A stretch of DNA of 64,000 nt from an uncultured Spartobacteria bacterium (GCA_903901425.1 CAIURC010000107.1:24378-88377), one strand, 5' to 3'. Counted from the first letter of the stretch, positions 54,023 through 63,644 are shown. Notes: generated by a model from the letters alone, not told the origin. Program-made: numbers and translations.

Positions 54023-54859
54023 TCAGGCCCCGCCGTCTGAAATCCTCACCTCACGCACGTTCACCCCATGGCCCCGCAGCTTCTGCAGGAACCCTGCGGA
54101 GCCCGGATGCGCTCCGGTCACCAACTGGTCCACCTCGGTCAGAGGACACACCGCGCACATGGCCTGGCGCCCCATCTTGGTATGATCCGCCAGCAGCACA
54201 ATCCCCCGGCTCTGCTCAATCATCAGACGCTCACTTTCCAACACCGCCTCGTTGTAGTTGGTCACTGAAAACTCGTCCACCCCGGCCGCCCCTAAAAACG
54301 CCCAGCTCGCATGGTACCGCTTTAAAAACGCCTCCGCCTGCGGCCCCGCCACGACCCCGCTCTCCGGCTGCAGCGTCCCCCCTGTCAAATGCACCTCCGC
54401 TCCCCGCTGGCGCCCCTTCTTCTGGTCCACCGCCAGCGCCACCATCAGCGAATTGGTGATCAACCGGATCCGCATCGGCGCCAGAAATTCCGCCAACTGC
54501 AACGTCGTCGTTCCGCCATCCACCATCACCACGTCTCCCTCCTTGACCAATTCCACCGCCGCACGCGCAATCGCCCGCTTCTCCGCCAACTCCGCATCCA
54601 ACCGCGCAGAAAACGCAGGGGACGTCACCAGGCTCCCGCCCGGAAGCCGAATCCCGCCCCACGTCTTCTCCACCCTCCCACTCTGGGCCAGAGACGAAAA
54701 CTCACGCCGGACCGTGGCCGGCGATGTCTGGAGCAGATCACAAACCTGCTCCACGCCGAGCTCACGTTCAGCCTCCAGCAGCTCCAGAATTTGGCGCTGG
54801 CGTTGCCGCCGTTTCATCAGGGGCCCGGACTTTGGGGGTTTCGCAGATTTCTCTTGCAT
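54023..54859 (-). CDS. DeoR-family transcriptional regulator
   Basis: The protein has 278 residues. An N-terminal winged helix (RQRQILELLEAERELGVEQV, then TVRREFSSLAQSGRV) is followed by a DeoR sugar-phosphate sensor domain (VMVDGGTTTLQLAEFL, AFLGAAGVDEFSVTNYNEAV). It is divergent from the rhamnulose-phosphate aldolase/dehydrogenase gene with only about 60 bases between them, so it probably represses that gene and responds to a phosphorylated intermediate such as rhamnulose 1-phosphate. Effector identity is inference. Confidence 0.93.
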   Translation of the reverse strand: MQEKSAKPPKSGPLMKRRQRQRQILELLEAERELGVEQVCDLLQTSPATVRREFSSLAQSGRVEKTWGGIRLPGGSLVTSPAFSARLDAELAEKRAIARAAVELVKEGDVVMVDGGTTTLQLAEFLAPMRIRLITNSLMVALAVDQKKGRQRGAEVHLTGGTLQPESGVVAGPQAEAFLKRYHASWAFLGAAGVDEFSVTNYNEAVLESERLMIEQSRGIVLLADHTKMGRQAMCAVCPLTEVDQLVTGAHPGSAGFLQKLRGHGVNVREVRISDGGA

Positions 54860-54880
54860 GCGCCCATGATACGGTCAGAA

Positions 54881-54904
54881 TTAAATCACAATCAAGTCAT
54901 TTAA
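54881..54904. promoter_or_regulatory. Near-palindrome between the DeoR gene and the aldolase gene
   Basis: TTAAATCA at 54881-54888 and TCATTTAA at 54897-54904 match as inverted arms at 7 of 8 positions around an 8-base spacer. It is A/T-rich against a GC-rich background and sits in the shared divergent region, 17 bases before the aldolase start, so it is a candidate DeoR-type operator. Confidence 0.4.
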
Positions 54905-54920
54905 CCCTCAAAAATCCCCT

Positions 54921-57113
54921 ATGCCCTCCTTCCGTTACGTCAATCACTCCTGGGATGATGCCAAAGCTGCCAGCCTGGATCCCGTGGCCCGGCTCGTCTA
55001 CCGCTCCAATATCCTCGGTGCCGATCAGCGCATCACCAACACCGGCGGCGGAAACACCTCCTCCAAAATCTCCGAGAAGGATCCTCTCACAGGCGAACCC
55101 ACCGAAGTGCTCTGGGTCAAGGGTTCCGGCGGCGACCTCCGCACCTCCCTCCGCGAAAATTTTTCGTCCCTGTACCAGTCCAAGCTTCTGGCGCTGCAGC
55201 CGCTCTACGCCGGTCTTCCGAACAACGGCCCGAAGACCGATGCCGAGGACCGCATGGTGGGCATGTACACCCACACCACGTTCAACCTGAACCCCCGCGC
55301 GTCCTCGATCGACACCCCGCTCCACTCATTCATCCCGTTCAAGCATGTCGATCACATGCACCCGAACGCCGCCATCTCCGTGGCTGCCTCCCGCAATTCG
55401 GTCAAACTGACCCAGGAAATCTACGGGGACGACGTGATTCACACCCCCTGGCTCCGGCCCGGATTTGAACTGGGACTGGAGATGCAGAAAATCTGCCGGG
55501 AAAACCCGAAGGCCAAGGGGATCATCATGGGCCAGCACGGCCTCATCAACTGGGCCAATGACGACAAAGAGTGCTACGAACTCACGCTCAGTCTGATCGA
55601 GAAGGCCGCAGCCTACATTGAAGCCAAGTACGAGGCCAAAGGCGGCCATGCCAAGGCGTTTGGCGGCCAGAAATACGTCTCCCTCGACCAAGCCCAGCGC
55701 AACGCCGTGTTTGCCAAAGTGCTCCCGTGGCTCCGGGGGCAGGTGAGCCAAAAAGCACGCTTCATCGGCACCGTTCAGGACGACGACACCATCCGCCGCT
55801 TCGTCAACTCCCACGACGCGCCGCGCCTAGCCGAACTCGGGACCAGCTGCCCGGACCATTTCCTGCGCACCAAGATCAAGCCGCTGTATGTGGCATGGGA
55901 TCCCGCCTCGGGCGACGTCGACGCGCTCAAAGGCCTGCTCAAGGACGGCCTCGCCAAATACCGCGAAGACTACGCCGCCTACTACAACGCCTGCAAACAT
56001 CCCAACTCGCCCAAGATGCGGGACCCGAACCCGACGGTCATCCTGATCCCGGGACTCGGCATGGTGGCCTGGGGCAAGGACAAGAGCGAAAGCCGCGTCA
56101 CTGCCGAGTTCTACAACTGCGCCGTCGAAGTGATGCGGGGCGCCGAGGCGATTGACGAGTACATCGCCCTTCCCCAGCAGGAAGCGTTTGACATCGAGTA
56201 CTGGCTCCTCGAGGAAGCCAAGCTCCAGCGGATGCCCGCTGAGAAGGAACTCGCACGCCAGATCCACATTGTGATCGGGGCCGGGTCCGGGATTGGCAAG
56301 GAAACCGCTCACCGGCTGGTGAAAGAAGGCGCGCACATCGTCGCAGTCGACCTCAACCAGGCCGCCGCGGAAGCCACCGCCAAAGAGATCACCGACAAGT
56401 ACGGTCTTGGCATCGGCGTGGCTGGCACGGGGATCAGCGGATGCGGCCCGGCCATTGGCCTCGCAGCCGACATCACCAAGCGGGACAGCATCCGGGCGAT
56501 GCTGGACCAGGTCGCACTGGCTTACGGCGGGTTTGATTCCATCGAAATCACGGCTGGGATCTTTGTCCCCAGCGATACCACGGGCCATATCCCAGACGAC
56601 AAATGGGCGCTCACCTTCAACATCAATGTCACCGGCAGCTACCTCGTGGCGGATGAAGCCTTCAAGACATGGAAGGAGCAAGGACTCCGCGGCAGTCTGG
56701 TACTGACCACCAGCGCCAATGCCGCCGTTGCCAAGAAGGGGTCCGTGGCCTACGACACCTCCAAGGCCGCAGCCAACCACCTCGTTCGCGAGCTGGCGAT
56801 GGAACTCGCACCGCTCGTCCGCGTCAACGGCGTGGCTCCCGCTACCGTGGTTCAGGGAAGCGCCATGTTCCCACGGGACCGCGTCATCGGGTCCCTCGCG
56901 AAGTACAACATCGCCTACACCGACGACGAGGCCACCGACTCGCTCGTGTCCAAGCTGGCCCAGTTCTACGCGGACCGGACCCTGACCAAGTCGCCCATCA
57001 CCCCGGCCGACCAGGCGGAAGCCTATTTCCTCCTCGTCAGCCAGCGGCTGAGCAAGACCACCGGCCAGGTCATCACCGTGGACGGCGGTCTTCACGAGGC
57101 GTTCCTCCGCTAA
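54921..57113 (+). CDS. rhaEW: Bifunctional rhamnulose-1-phosphate aldolase / lactaldehyde dehydrogenase
   Basis: The protein has 730 residues. The N-terminal 440 residues are a class II aldolase: NTGGGNTSSKI phosphate-binding region, zinc ligands in FKHVDHMHPNAA, and MGQHGLINW. The C-terminal part from about 448 is a short-chain dehydrogenase with the nucleotide motif IVIGAGSGIGKETAHRLV and the catalytic pair Tyr611-x3-Lys615 (YDTSKAAANHLV). This fusion, known as RhaEW in other bacteria, cleaves L-rhamnulose 1-phosphate to dihydroxyacetone phosphate and L-lactaldehyde, then oxidises the lactaldehyde. Rhamnose isomerase and kinase genes are not in the window. The divergent DeoR gene probably controls it. 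Confidence 0.93.
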   Translation: MPSFRYVNHSWDDAKAASLDPVARLVYRSNILGADQRITNTGGGNTSSKISEKDPLTGEPTEVLWVKGSGGDLRTSLRENFSSLYQSKLLALQPLYAGLPNNGPKTDAEDRMVGMYTHTTFNLNPRASSIDTPLHSFIPFKHVDHMHPNAAISVAASRNSVKLTQEIYGDDVIHTPWLRPGFELGLEMQKICRENPKAKGIIMGQHGLINWANDDKECYELTLSLIEKAAAYIEAKYEAKGGHAKAFGGQKYVSLDQAQRNAVFAKVLPWLRGQVSQKARFIGTVQDDDTIRRFVNSHDAPRLAELGTSCPDHFLRTKIKPLYVAWDPASGDVDALKGLLKDGLAKYREDYAAYYNACKHPNSPKMRDPNPTVILIPGLGMVAWGKDKSESRVTAEFYNCAVEVMRGAEAIDEYIALPQQEAFDIEYWLLEEAKLQRMPAEKELARQIHIVIGAGSGIGKETAHRLVKEGAHIVAVDLNQAAAEATAKEITDKYGLGIGVAGTGISGCGPAIGLAADITKRDSIRAMLDQVALAYGGFDSIEITAGIFVPSDTTGHIPDDKWALTFNINVTGSYLVADEAFKTWKEQGLRGSLVLTTSANAAVAKKGSVAYDTSKAAANHLVRELAMELAPLVRVNGVAPATVVQGSAMFPRDRVIGSLAKYNIAYTDDEATDSLVSKLAQFYADRTLTKSPITPADQAEAYFLLVSQRLSKTTGQVITVDGGLHEAFLR

Positions 57114-57133
57114 AACCATCCCTGTAGTTTCGC

Positions 57134-57171
57134 ACCGCCCCGCCGGCCACGCCGGCGGGGCGGTTTGCTTT
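57134..57171 (+). terminator. Rho-independent terminator after the aldolase/dehydrogenase gene
   Basis: ACCGCCCCGCCGGC at 57134-57147 pairs perfectly with GCCGGCGGGGCGGT at 57151-57164 around a CAC loop, followed by TTGCTTT. It lies 20 bases after the stop codon and 20 bases before the end of the convergent FecR gene. Confidence 0.85.
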
Positions 57172-57183
57172 CTAACCCGTCCC

Positions 57184-58638
57184 TCAACGCAGCACCGTCC
57201 GCAACCGGAGCGTGGGCGGCGCAAGCGTTGGATGCCGGTTCCCGGCAAAGCCAAACACCACGCTTTCCTTGCTCGCCTGCTCCGTCTCGCACACCAGCAC
57301 CAGCGTCGCGAGACCGTTTCCGTCCCGTCTGAGAAAATCCACCAACGCCTCGCCGCCCACCGTGTAAACGCCCTCCACCGTCCCCCGCGGAATCCGGAAC
57401 GTGCCGAGCCGCCGCGCGCGCCCAGAATCGACTCCGCCCGGTTCCGGTGAAAATGCGGGAAGCGTCTCCCACGAAACCTTGGCGGGATCCCATCCGTCCG
57501 CCTGATCGTTGGTGACGCCGTACACCGCAAAAACGGAATCCCGGCTCAGAGCGGCATATCCAAAACCCGTCCTGATGAAGTTCAACGTGAGCTGGGCGGA
57601 ATCCAGCTCCTTGCCCTGCACCGCCCCGAGGTCAAACCGGAGCACCGCTTTCCGGACAAATCCCTGGTCTCTGACGTTTTTCAGGAGCAGCAGGGTCTCT
57701 GAAAAATGCTTGTTGGTGCCGGGTGACCAGACGTAGCTGGCCGCGCCCTGTCCGGTCCGAGTGGTGATCTCGTCGGTAAAATTCAGGACACCTGCCGCCT
57801 CAGACTCGCTCAAAGCCGGCCCGCCAACCAGTCCCTCGCCCACTGCGGCCCGCTCAAAACCATCCGACCTTAACCACCCCCCCTCGCCAGACACCAGCTC
57901 CATCGGCGGGGTACCCGCCTTTTTCCCGGGACGCACTGCAACCCGTCCCTCCAGAACCTGCACGGCGGAGCTTCCCTCACGGTCCACGCGAATCCCAAAT
58001 TCGGTTCCCAAATCCGTCACTTCCCCGTACGGCACTCGGACCCGGAAACCGCGGGCCTCCCGCGGAACATGCACCACGGCGGCTCCCGAATCCAACCGGC
58101 ACAGGTCACGACCGATCAACTCCAGTTCCGCAGGGCCTTCAAGCGTGAGTTCGGCTCCAGACCCAAAAACCAGTCGGGCAAGCCCAGTGCCAAGCTGCAA
58201 CCGCCCCGGAGCGAGTCTTGCCCCGGGCTGGGTGGGAACCGTGCAGTTCTCCCAGCGCGCACTGGAGGTCTCCTCCAGAACCGCAACTGCTGCCGGTCGC
58301 GCCAACATCCAACACGAGCCCGTCACGATTCCGCCCAGCACAAATGCGGCAGCCGCCCGCAACCACCAGCCGCGCACCAGTCCCGACTGCGGGGACGGCC
58401 TTGGGTCGCGCCCCGGAGTTACGCTGCGTAACACCGATTCAAGGGATTCCTCCCCCAAACGGCCGCTCTGTGCACGAAGGGCGGCATGCAGCTGCAGGTA
58501 CTCCACGTAAAATTTCCGCGCCCCGGCATCTGACAACACAAGCTCCTCCAGCCGCTCTCTTCCTCCAGGCTCCAACGTTCCTTCAAGCAGCGCGTCACAC
58601 AACGCCAGAAGTTCCTCATGCCCATGTTCACCGTGCAT
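57184..58638 (-). CDS. FecR-type anti-sigma/regulator with C-terminal DNRLRE-like domain
   Basis: The protein has 484 residues. The start at ATG 58638 is fixed by a ribosome site GGAGGT 8 bases upstream and overlaps the sigma gene by 11 bases. An N-terminal cytoplasmic helical region is followed by one membrane segment at about 92-113 (LRAAAAFVLGGIVTGSCWML). A FecR domain follows (RFRVRVPYGEVTDLGTEFGI-like region at about 195-250). The C terminus (about 290-484) has the DNRLRE beta-sandwich look (KAVLRFDLGAVQGKELDSAQ). It probably binds the co-transcribed ECF sigma factor at the membrane. The DNRLRE fusion could bind an external polymer. Confidence 0.88.
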   Translation of the reverse strand: MHGEHGHEELLALCDALLEGTLEPGGRERLEELVLSDAGARKFYVEYLQLHAALRAQSGRLGEESLESVLRSVTPGRDPRPSPQSGLVRGWWLRAAAAFVLGGIVTGSCWMLARPAAVAVLEETSSARWENCTVPTQPGARLAPGRLQLGTGLARLVFGSGAELTLEGPAELELIGRDLCRLDSGAAVVHVPREARGFRVRVPYGEVTDLGTEFGIRVDREGSSAVQVLEGRVAVRPGKKAGTPPMELVSGEGGWLRSDGFERAAVGEGLVGGPALSESEAAGVLNFTDEITTRTGQGAASYVWSPGTNKHFSETLLLLKNVRDQGFVRKAVLRFDLGAVQGKELDSAQLTLNFIRTGFGYAALSRDSVFAVYGVTNDQADGWDPAKVSWETLPAFSPEPGGVDSGRARRLGTFRIPRGTVEGVYTVGGEALVDFLRRDGNGLATLVLVCETEQASKESVVFGFAGNRHPTLAPPTLRLRTVLR

Positions 58639-59194
58639 ATTCCGCACCTCCAAATCCGGACTCCTTCAGTTCGCGGGTCACGCATCCGTGCAGAAGATGC
58701 CGGACACGGCTAAGCTGCCGGTACAGCGCCACCTTGCTCCGGCCAAGCCGCTCGGCCATCGCATCCAGATCCAGCCCCTCCAAGTACCGGAGGCGGAGAA
58801 CCTCCCGATGTTCTTCCGGCAATTTAGCCATGCACCCGTGCAAAAGCCGTTCCCGCTCCTCCAGTTCCGCGCTGGAAACCTCGATCTCCTCGGCCACCGC
58901 ATTCAAGAACGCTTCGCTGAACTCCAACCGATCCCGCTTCCTTTTTTTCCGGTAAGCCAGCACCTGGTGGAACGCGATCTTCCGCGCCCACGCAGCAAAA
59001 TTTGTTCCCGCCTGAAACTGGCCGAATGCACGCCACATCACCAACTTGGCTTCCTGCAATACATCGTCAGCATCTGATGGCTGCGGCACCAGCGTGGAAA
59101 CATAGGCCCCCAACAGCCGCTCGTGGCGGGCCAGCAAAAATACAAATTCCTCGGGCGACGGCTTCTCCATGGGTCCTTTCCCTACTGAGTCCAT
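58628..59194 (-). CDS. ECF RNA polymerase sigma factor (planctomycete/verrucomicrobial type)
   Basis: The protein has 188 residues. The start at ATG 59194 has a good ribosome site (AAGGAGAAA) directly upstream. Region 2 contains DADDVLQEAKLVMWRAFGQF and WARKIAFHQVLAYRKKRKR; region 4 contains LPEEHREVLRLRYLEGLDLD and AMAERLGRSKVALYRQLSRV. It belongs with the ECF sigma factors that occur next to FecR genes in PVC bacteria. The partner FecR gene overlaps its end. The divergent PSD1/DUF1501 genes, 90 bases away, are likely targets. Confidence 0.93.
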   Translation of the reverse strand: MDSVGKGPMEKPSPEEFVFLLARHERLLGAYVSTLVPQPSDADDVLQEAKLVMWRAFGQFQAGTNFAAWARKIAFHQVLAYRKKRKRDRLEFSEAFLNAVAEEIEVSSAELEERERLLHGCMAKLPEEHREVLRLRYLEGLDLDAMAERLGRSKVALYRQLSRVRHLLHGCVTRELKESGFGGAEYAR

Positions 59195-59284
59195 TTTCTC
59201 CTTCTTTCGGACAAAAAAAGATTTCCTTGAAATTTTTGGTCCAAAACTCGCTCCCACCAGACTCTCCCAAGTGTCACCCCGCCT

Positions 59285-62227
59285 ATGTTTCCCCAACCCC
59301 ATTTTTTCAGGAACAGCCCATGGACAGGGTTCTTGCCGACCCTGAGCGGCCTGTGCGCCGGAGTCGCCCTCCACGCTCAACCCTTGAACCCGGCAGATAC
59401 CGAGTTTTTTGAAAAAATGGTCCGTCCTGTGCTCGACGCCAAATGCCTCGAATGCCACAGCCCGGCAAAAAAGGTCAAAGGCGGCCTTTCGCTCGATTCC
59501 AAGCCGGGCTGGGAAAAGGGCGGGGACACTGGGCCTGCGCTTGTCCCTGGCAACCCAGGAGAAAGCCTCCTGCTCAAAGCCGTCCACTGGGCCGACCGCG
59601 ACCTGCAAATGCCGCCAAAAAAGAAACTTTCCGACGCCGAAATCGCTGTTCTTGAAAAATGGATTCAAATGGGGGCACCCGACCCGCGCACGGAACCCGG
59701 CACCGGTTCCCGCTCAACAGCCATGTCCATGGAAGCCGGACGCTCCTTCTGGTCCTATGCCCCCCTCCAAAACCCGCCGGTCCCAGCCGTCCGCAACGAG
59801 GCATGGCCACGGACATCCATCGACCGTTTTCTGCTGGCTCGCATGGAAAAAGAGGGGCTTGCGCCCGCGCCGGATGCGGAGCCCTCGGTGCTGGCACGGC
59901 GCCTGAGCCTGCAACTCACCGGCCTTCCCCCAACACTGGAGCAACTCGACCAGGTCGCAGCTGCAACAGACCCCCGGGAGGCGCTCGCACACCTCGCAGA
60001 CACTCTCCTCGCCTCACCACAGTTCGGCGAGGCATGGGGCCGCCACTGGCTCGACGTGGCACGGTTTGCCGAATCCAGCGGTGGCGGACGCACCCTGCTC
60101 TTCAAAGACGCATGGCGCTACAGGGATTACGTGGTCGAATCCTACAACGCGGACCGGCCGTTTGACGTTTTCATCCGGGAACAAATCGCCGGCGACCTGC
60201 TCCCAGCCGCCGACAGAGACAGCCGGACCCGGCAGTTGTGCGCCACGGGATTTCTCGCCATCGGCCCCACCATTTACGAAGAGCAGGACAAGCAGCGCCT
60301 CCGGTTCGACGTGATCGATGAACAAATCGACACCCTCGGCAAGGCGTTCCTCGGCCAGACCCTCGGCTGCGCCCGCTGCCATGACCACAAGTTCGACCCC
60401 GTCTCCCAACGGGACTATTACGCCCTCGCCGGCATCTTCGCTTCCACGCGCACCCTCTCCAATTACACCGACAACGTCGTTTCCTGGGTCACTCAGCCTC
60501 TCCCCGTCGAACCCGAAATCAGCCGCAGAATCGAGGTCGAATCCCGCGCGATTGCCGATGCCGAACAGGAACTCCAGTCCCTGAAAAACCGGCTCGCAGA
60601 ACTCCGGGACCGCAAAGCCGGGATCGCCAAACTGCCGGAGAAAAAGCCTGCGCCCCCCTTGGAACCCGGAGTCGCACTCCCCCTCTCCGCGCTCCATGGC
60701 GTGGTTCTCGATGATCAGGATGCAAAAGCGGTGGGCGAATGGAAAACATCCACGTTTTTCCCAGCCTATTTCGGCACCGGGTATCTCCACGACCATAACA
60801 GAGAAAAGGGCGCCAAATCGCTGACATTCACCCCAAAATTTCCCAAGTCCGGATCGTACGAGGTCCGGCTCAGCTTCCCCGGGTTCCCGGACCGGGCCCG
60901 GAACGTTCCAGTCCATATCTTCCACGCCATGGGCGACACCACCGTCCATGTGGATCAGAACAAGACGCCCGAAATCGAGGGACGCTTTGTTTCACTCGGC
61001 ACCTTCTTTTTTGAAAAAGACGGCGACAGTTACGTGATTGTATCCAACGAGGGCACCTCCGGGGTGGTGTGCGTGGATGCGCTCCAGTTCCTGCCTGCCG
61101 ACGAAAAACAGGGACCGAAGACCACAGACACTTCCCCGGCTACTCCCAACGATGCTCCCGACCCCGTGGCGGCCCTCAAATCCGCCATTGCTAGGAAAGA
61201 GTCCCAGCTCAGCAAGCTGCGCGGCGAACGGTTCCCGGTGCCCGTAACCATGTCAGTCCGCGAAGAAGACACCCGCGGCGACACTGCCATCCGGATCCGG
61301 GGCGATGTCCGTCAGGCCGGAAAAACCGTGCCCCGCGGGTTTCCCGGGGTGATAGGGAACCTGCATGCGGCCTCGTTCGACTCCGAACACAGCGGACGCA
61401 TGGCACTGGCCGATTGGCTCAGCAGCCCCAAAAACCCTCTCACCGCCAGAGTCTATGTGAACCGCGTCTGGACCTGGCTGTTTGGCACTGGAATTGTCAG
61501 GACCCCGGACAATTTCGCAACCACCGGCACCCCTCCCACCCATCCGGAACTCCTTGACCACCTCGCCTCGCGGTTCATCGAGCAAGGCTGGAGCACCAAA
61601 AAACTCGTACGCGAGATTGTTCTCTCCCGGGCATGGCAACAGGTAGCACGCACCCCGGCGCCCACAGATCCGGAGAACCGGTTTTTTTCGCACATGAACC
61701 GCCGACGCCTTGATGCCGAACAAATCCGGGACGGCATTCTCAGCCTCAGCGGGCAGTTGGATCCACGGATCGGCGGACCAAACATCGTGGGGGCCGCGGA
61801 TGCAGCCGCGGATTCCGGAGACGCCTCCAAGGTGGAGTTTGGCTATGTCTTCACCGATGTCCGGAGGAGCCTGTACACGCCCGCCTTCAGGAACAACCGG
61901 CTCGAACTTTTCGCCGCGTTTGATTTTGGGGATATCAACACCCCCGTGGGCCAGCGCCACGCCAGCACCGTTGCGCCTCAGGCCCTCTTTTTCCTCAACC
62001 ATCCCTTCGTGCTTGAACAAGCGCGCGCCGCAGCAAACCGGCTTCTGGCCGAACCCGAGACCGAACGCCTCGGGAACCTCTTCCGGCGCGCCCTCTCACG
62101 ACTACCGACCGCAGCCGAGGCCCGCGCGTGCTCCTCACTGCTCTCCCTGCCGATGCCGCCCGCCGAAGCGTGGGCGATGGTTGCCCAGTCCATCATCGGC
62201 TGCATCGATTTCCGTTACCTCGATTAA
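59285..62227 (+). CDS. PSD1 (DUF1549/DUF1553) planctomycete-type cytochrome protein
   Basis: The protein has 980 residues. An N-terminal signal-like stretch is followed by a haem c site CLECH (Cys54, Cys57, His58) in a planctomycete cytochrome domain, then the DUF1549 region (WPRTSIDRFLLARMEKEGLA; HWLDVARFAESSGGG), a golvesin/Xly-like beta domain at about 490-605 (LTFTPKFPKSGSYEVRLSFP; GVVCVDALQFLP), and the DUF1553 region (NPLTARVYVNRVWTWLFGTG; RRRLDAEQIRDGIL) to the end. Such proteins pair with a DUF1501 protein, as here, 4 bases downstream. They are thought to act in outer-membrane or periplasmic polysaccharide oxidation; activity is not established. Confidence 0.92.
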   Translation: MFPQPHFFRNSPWTGFLPTLSGLCAGVALHAQPLNPADTEFFEKMVRPVLDAKCLECHSPAKKVKGGLSLDSKPGWEKGGDTGPALVPGNPGESLLLKAVHWADRDLQMPPKKKLSDAEIAVLEKWIQMGAPDPRTEPGTGSRSTAMSMEAGRSFWSYAPLQNPPVPAVRNEAWPRTSIDRFLLARMEKEGLAPAPDAEPSVLARRLSLQLTGLPPTLEQLDQVAAATDPREALAHLADTLLASPQFGEAWGRHWLDVARFAESSGGGRTLLFKDAWRYRDYVVESYNADRPFDVFIREQIAGDLLPAADRDSRTRQLCATGFLAIGPTIYEEQDKQRLRFDVIDEQIDTLGKAFLGQTLGCARCHDHKFDPVSQRDYYALAGIFASTRTLSNYTDNVVSWVTQPLPVEPEISRRIEVESRAIADAEQELQSLKNRLAELRDRKAGIAKLPEKKPAPPLEPGVALPLSALHGVVLDDQDAKAVGEWKTSTFFPAYFGTGYLHDHNREKGAKSLTFTPKFPKSGSYEVRLSFPGFPDRARNVPVHIFHAMGDTTVHVDQNKTPEIEGRFVSLGTFFFEKDGDSYVIVSNEGTSGVVCVDALQFLPADEKQGPKTTDTSPATPNDAPDPVAALKSAIARKESQLSKLRGERFPVPVTMSVREEDTRGDTAIRIRGDVRQAGKTVPRGFPGVIGNLHAASFDSEHSGRMALADWLSSPKNPLTARVYVNRVWTWLFGTGIVRTPDNFATTGTPPTHPELLDHLASRFIEQGWSTKKLVREIVLSRAWQQVARTPAPTDPENRFFSHMNRRRLDAEQIRDGILSLSGQLDPRIGGPNIVGAADAAADSGDASKVEFGYVFTDVRRSLYTPAFRNNRLELFAAFDFGDINTPVGQRHASTVAPQALFFLNHPFVLEQARAAANRLLAEPETERLGNLFRRALSRLPTAAEARACSSLLSLPMPPAEAWAMVAQSIIGCIDFRYLD

Positions 62228-62231
62228 CCCC

Positions 62232-63644
62232 ATGATCCCGTCCCCCTTCCTCTCACGCCGCACCGCACTCCACCGTTTTGGATGCGGATTCGGTTCCCTC
62301 GCCCTCGCAGGACTGCTCGGCCAGAACCGGCCCGCCACCGGATCGCAACCGGCTCCGCATCTCCCGCCAAAAGCGAAACGCGTCATCTTCCTCTTCATGG
62401 CTGGCGGCGTCAGCCAGGTGGATTCGTTCGACTACAAACCCGCCCTGTTCCAACACGACGGGCAGATGCGCGAATTCGCGGATCTCCGCGCACTCCAGCG
62501 CGGCGAAAAAACCGCACCCAAGTTCCGGGTGATGAAACCCCTCTGGGAATTCAAACAGCGTGGCCAGAGCGGTCTTTGGACCTCTGATCTTTTCCCCAGT
62601 ATCGCCGGCCACATGGACGACATTTGCCTGCTCCGCTCCATGCACACCGAAGGCGTAGCCCACGGTCCAGCCACGCTCTTTCTCCATACCGGCGCCGCCA
62701 ATTTCATCCGCCCATCCATGGGGTCCTGGCTCCTCTACGGACTCGGCTCGGAAAGTGAGAACCTGCCAGGATTCGTCAGCATCGGTCCTTCCCTCGGAAA
62801 CGGCGGCCCACGCAACTACGGAAATGCATTTCTGCCCGCCCGTTTCCAAGGCACCGCTCTCGGCAGGGCCGGCGCACCACTCAAAGAAATCGCGTTTCGG
62901 AACATCTCGGCATCGCGTCCCCCGGAAGCGGCCCGCCGTCAGTTTGAACTCCAACAGGTGCTCAACGCAGAACAACTTGAACCGGGCGACACCCAATTGG
63001 AAGCGGTACTTCAAAGCTACGAACTGGCATGGCGGATGCAAAGCCACGCACCCAACGTCGTCGATATCCAGCGCGAATCGGCAGCTACCCGTGCCCTGTA
63101 CGGGATCGACGAAAAGGGCACGGACGATTTCGGTCGCAAATGTCTCATGGCGCGCCAACTCAGCGAATCCGGAGTCCGGTTTGTCCAAGTAAACTACGCA
63201 CTCAACAGCTCAAGCAACCCCGCCTGGGATCAGCACAGCAACATGCCCCAGCATGCCGTCCATGCTCAGGCCGTTGACAAACCCATCGCCGGCCTCCTTG
63301 CAGACCTAAAAGCGCGCGGCCTCCTCAAAGACACCATCGTCTGGTGGGGCGGCGAGTTCGGACGCACTCCCTATGCCGAAAAAAATGGCACTGGCAGGGA
63401 TCACAACCCGGGGGGATTCACCATGTGGGTCGCCGGCGGGGGATTCCGGCCAGGTCATTCCCACGGCGCCACCGACGAGTTCGGCCATTACGCCATCGAG
63501 GACAAGGTCCACATGCACGACCTCCATGCCACCTTGCTCCATCAACTCGGGTTGGATCATGAAAAACTCACCTACCGCCACGACGGCCGCGACTACCGCC
63601 TCACAGACGTCCACGGCGACGTGGTCCGCGACATCCTCGCATAA
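62232..63644 (+). CDS. DUF1501 protein, Tat-exported
   Basis: The protein has 470 residues. The N terminus carries a twin-arginine signal (FLSRRTALHRFGCGFGSLAL). The body has the sulfatase-like DUF1501 pattern: VIFLFMAGGVSQVDSFDYKP near the start, HNPGGFTMWVAGGGFRPGHS, and GEFGRTPYAEK. It follows the PSD1 gene by 4 bases and is almost certainly expressed with it. The function is unknown beyond association with PSD1 cytochromes. The ATG at 62232 is fixed by the Tat signal. Confidence 0.93.
   Translation: MIPSPFLSRRTALHRFGCGFGSLALAGLLGQNRPATGSQPAPHLPPKAKRVIFLFMAGGVSQVDSFDYKPALFQHDGQMREFADLRALQRGEKTAPKFRVMKPLWEFKQRGQSGLWTSDLFPSIAGHMDDICLLRSMHTEGVAHGPATLFLHTGAANFIRPSMGSWLLYGLGSESENLPGFVSIGPSLGNGGPRNYGNAFLPARFQGTALGRAGAPLKEIAFRNISASRPPEAARRQFELQQVLNAEQLEPGDTQLEAVLQSYELAWRMQSHAPNVVDIQRESAATRALYGIDEKGTDDFGRKCLMARQLSESGVRFVQVNYALNSSSNPAWDQHSNMPQHAVHAQAVDKPIAGLLADLKARGLLKDTIVWWGGEFGRTPYAEKNGTGRDHNPGGFTMWVAGGGFRPGHSHGATDEFGHYAIEDKVHMHDLHATLLHQLGLDHEKLTYRHDGRDYRLTDVHGDVVRDILA

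Noticed and set aside
55827..57530. Minus-strand frame over the aldolase/dehydrogenase and FecR genes
   Set aside because: It covers well-supported genes and a terminator; no domain recognised.
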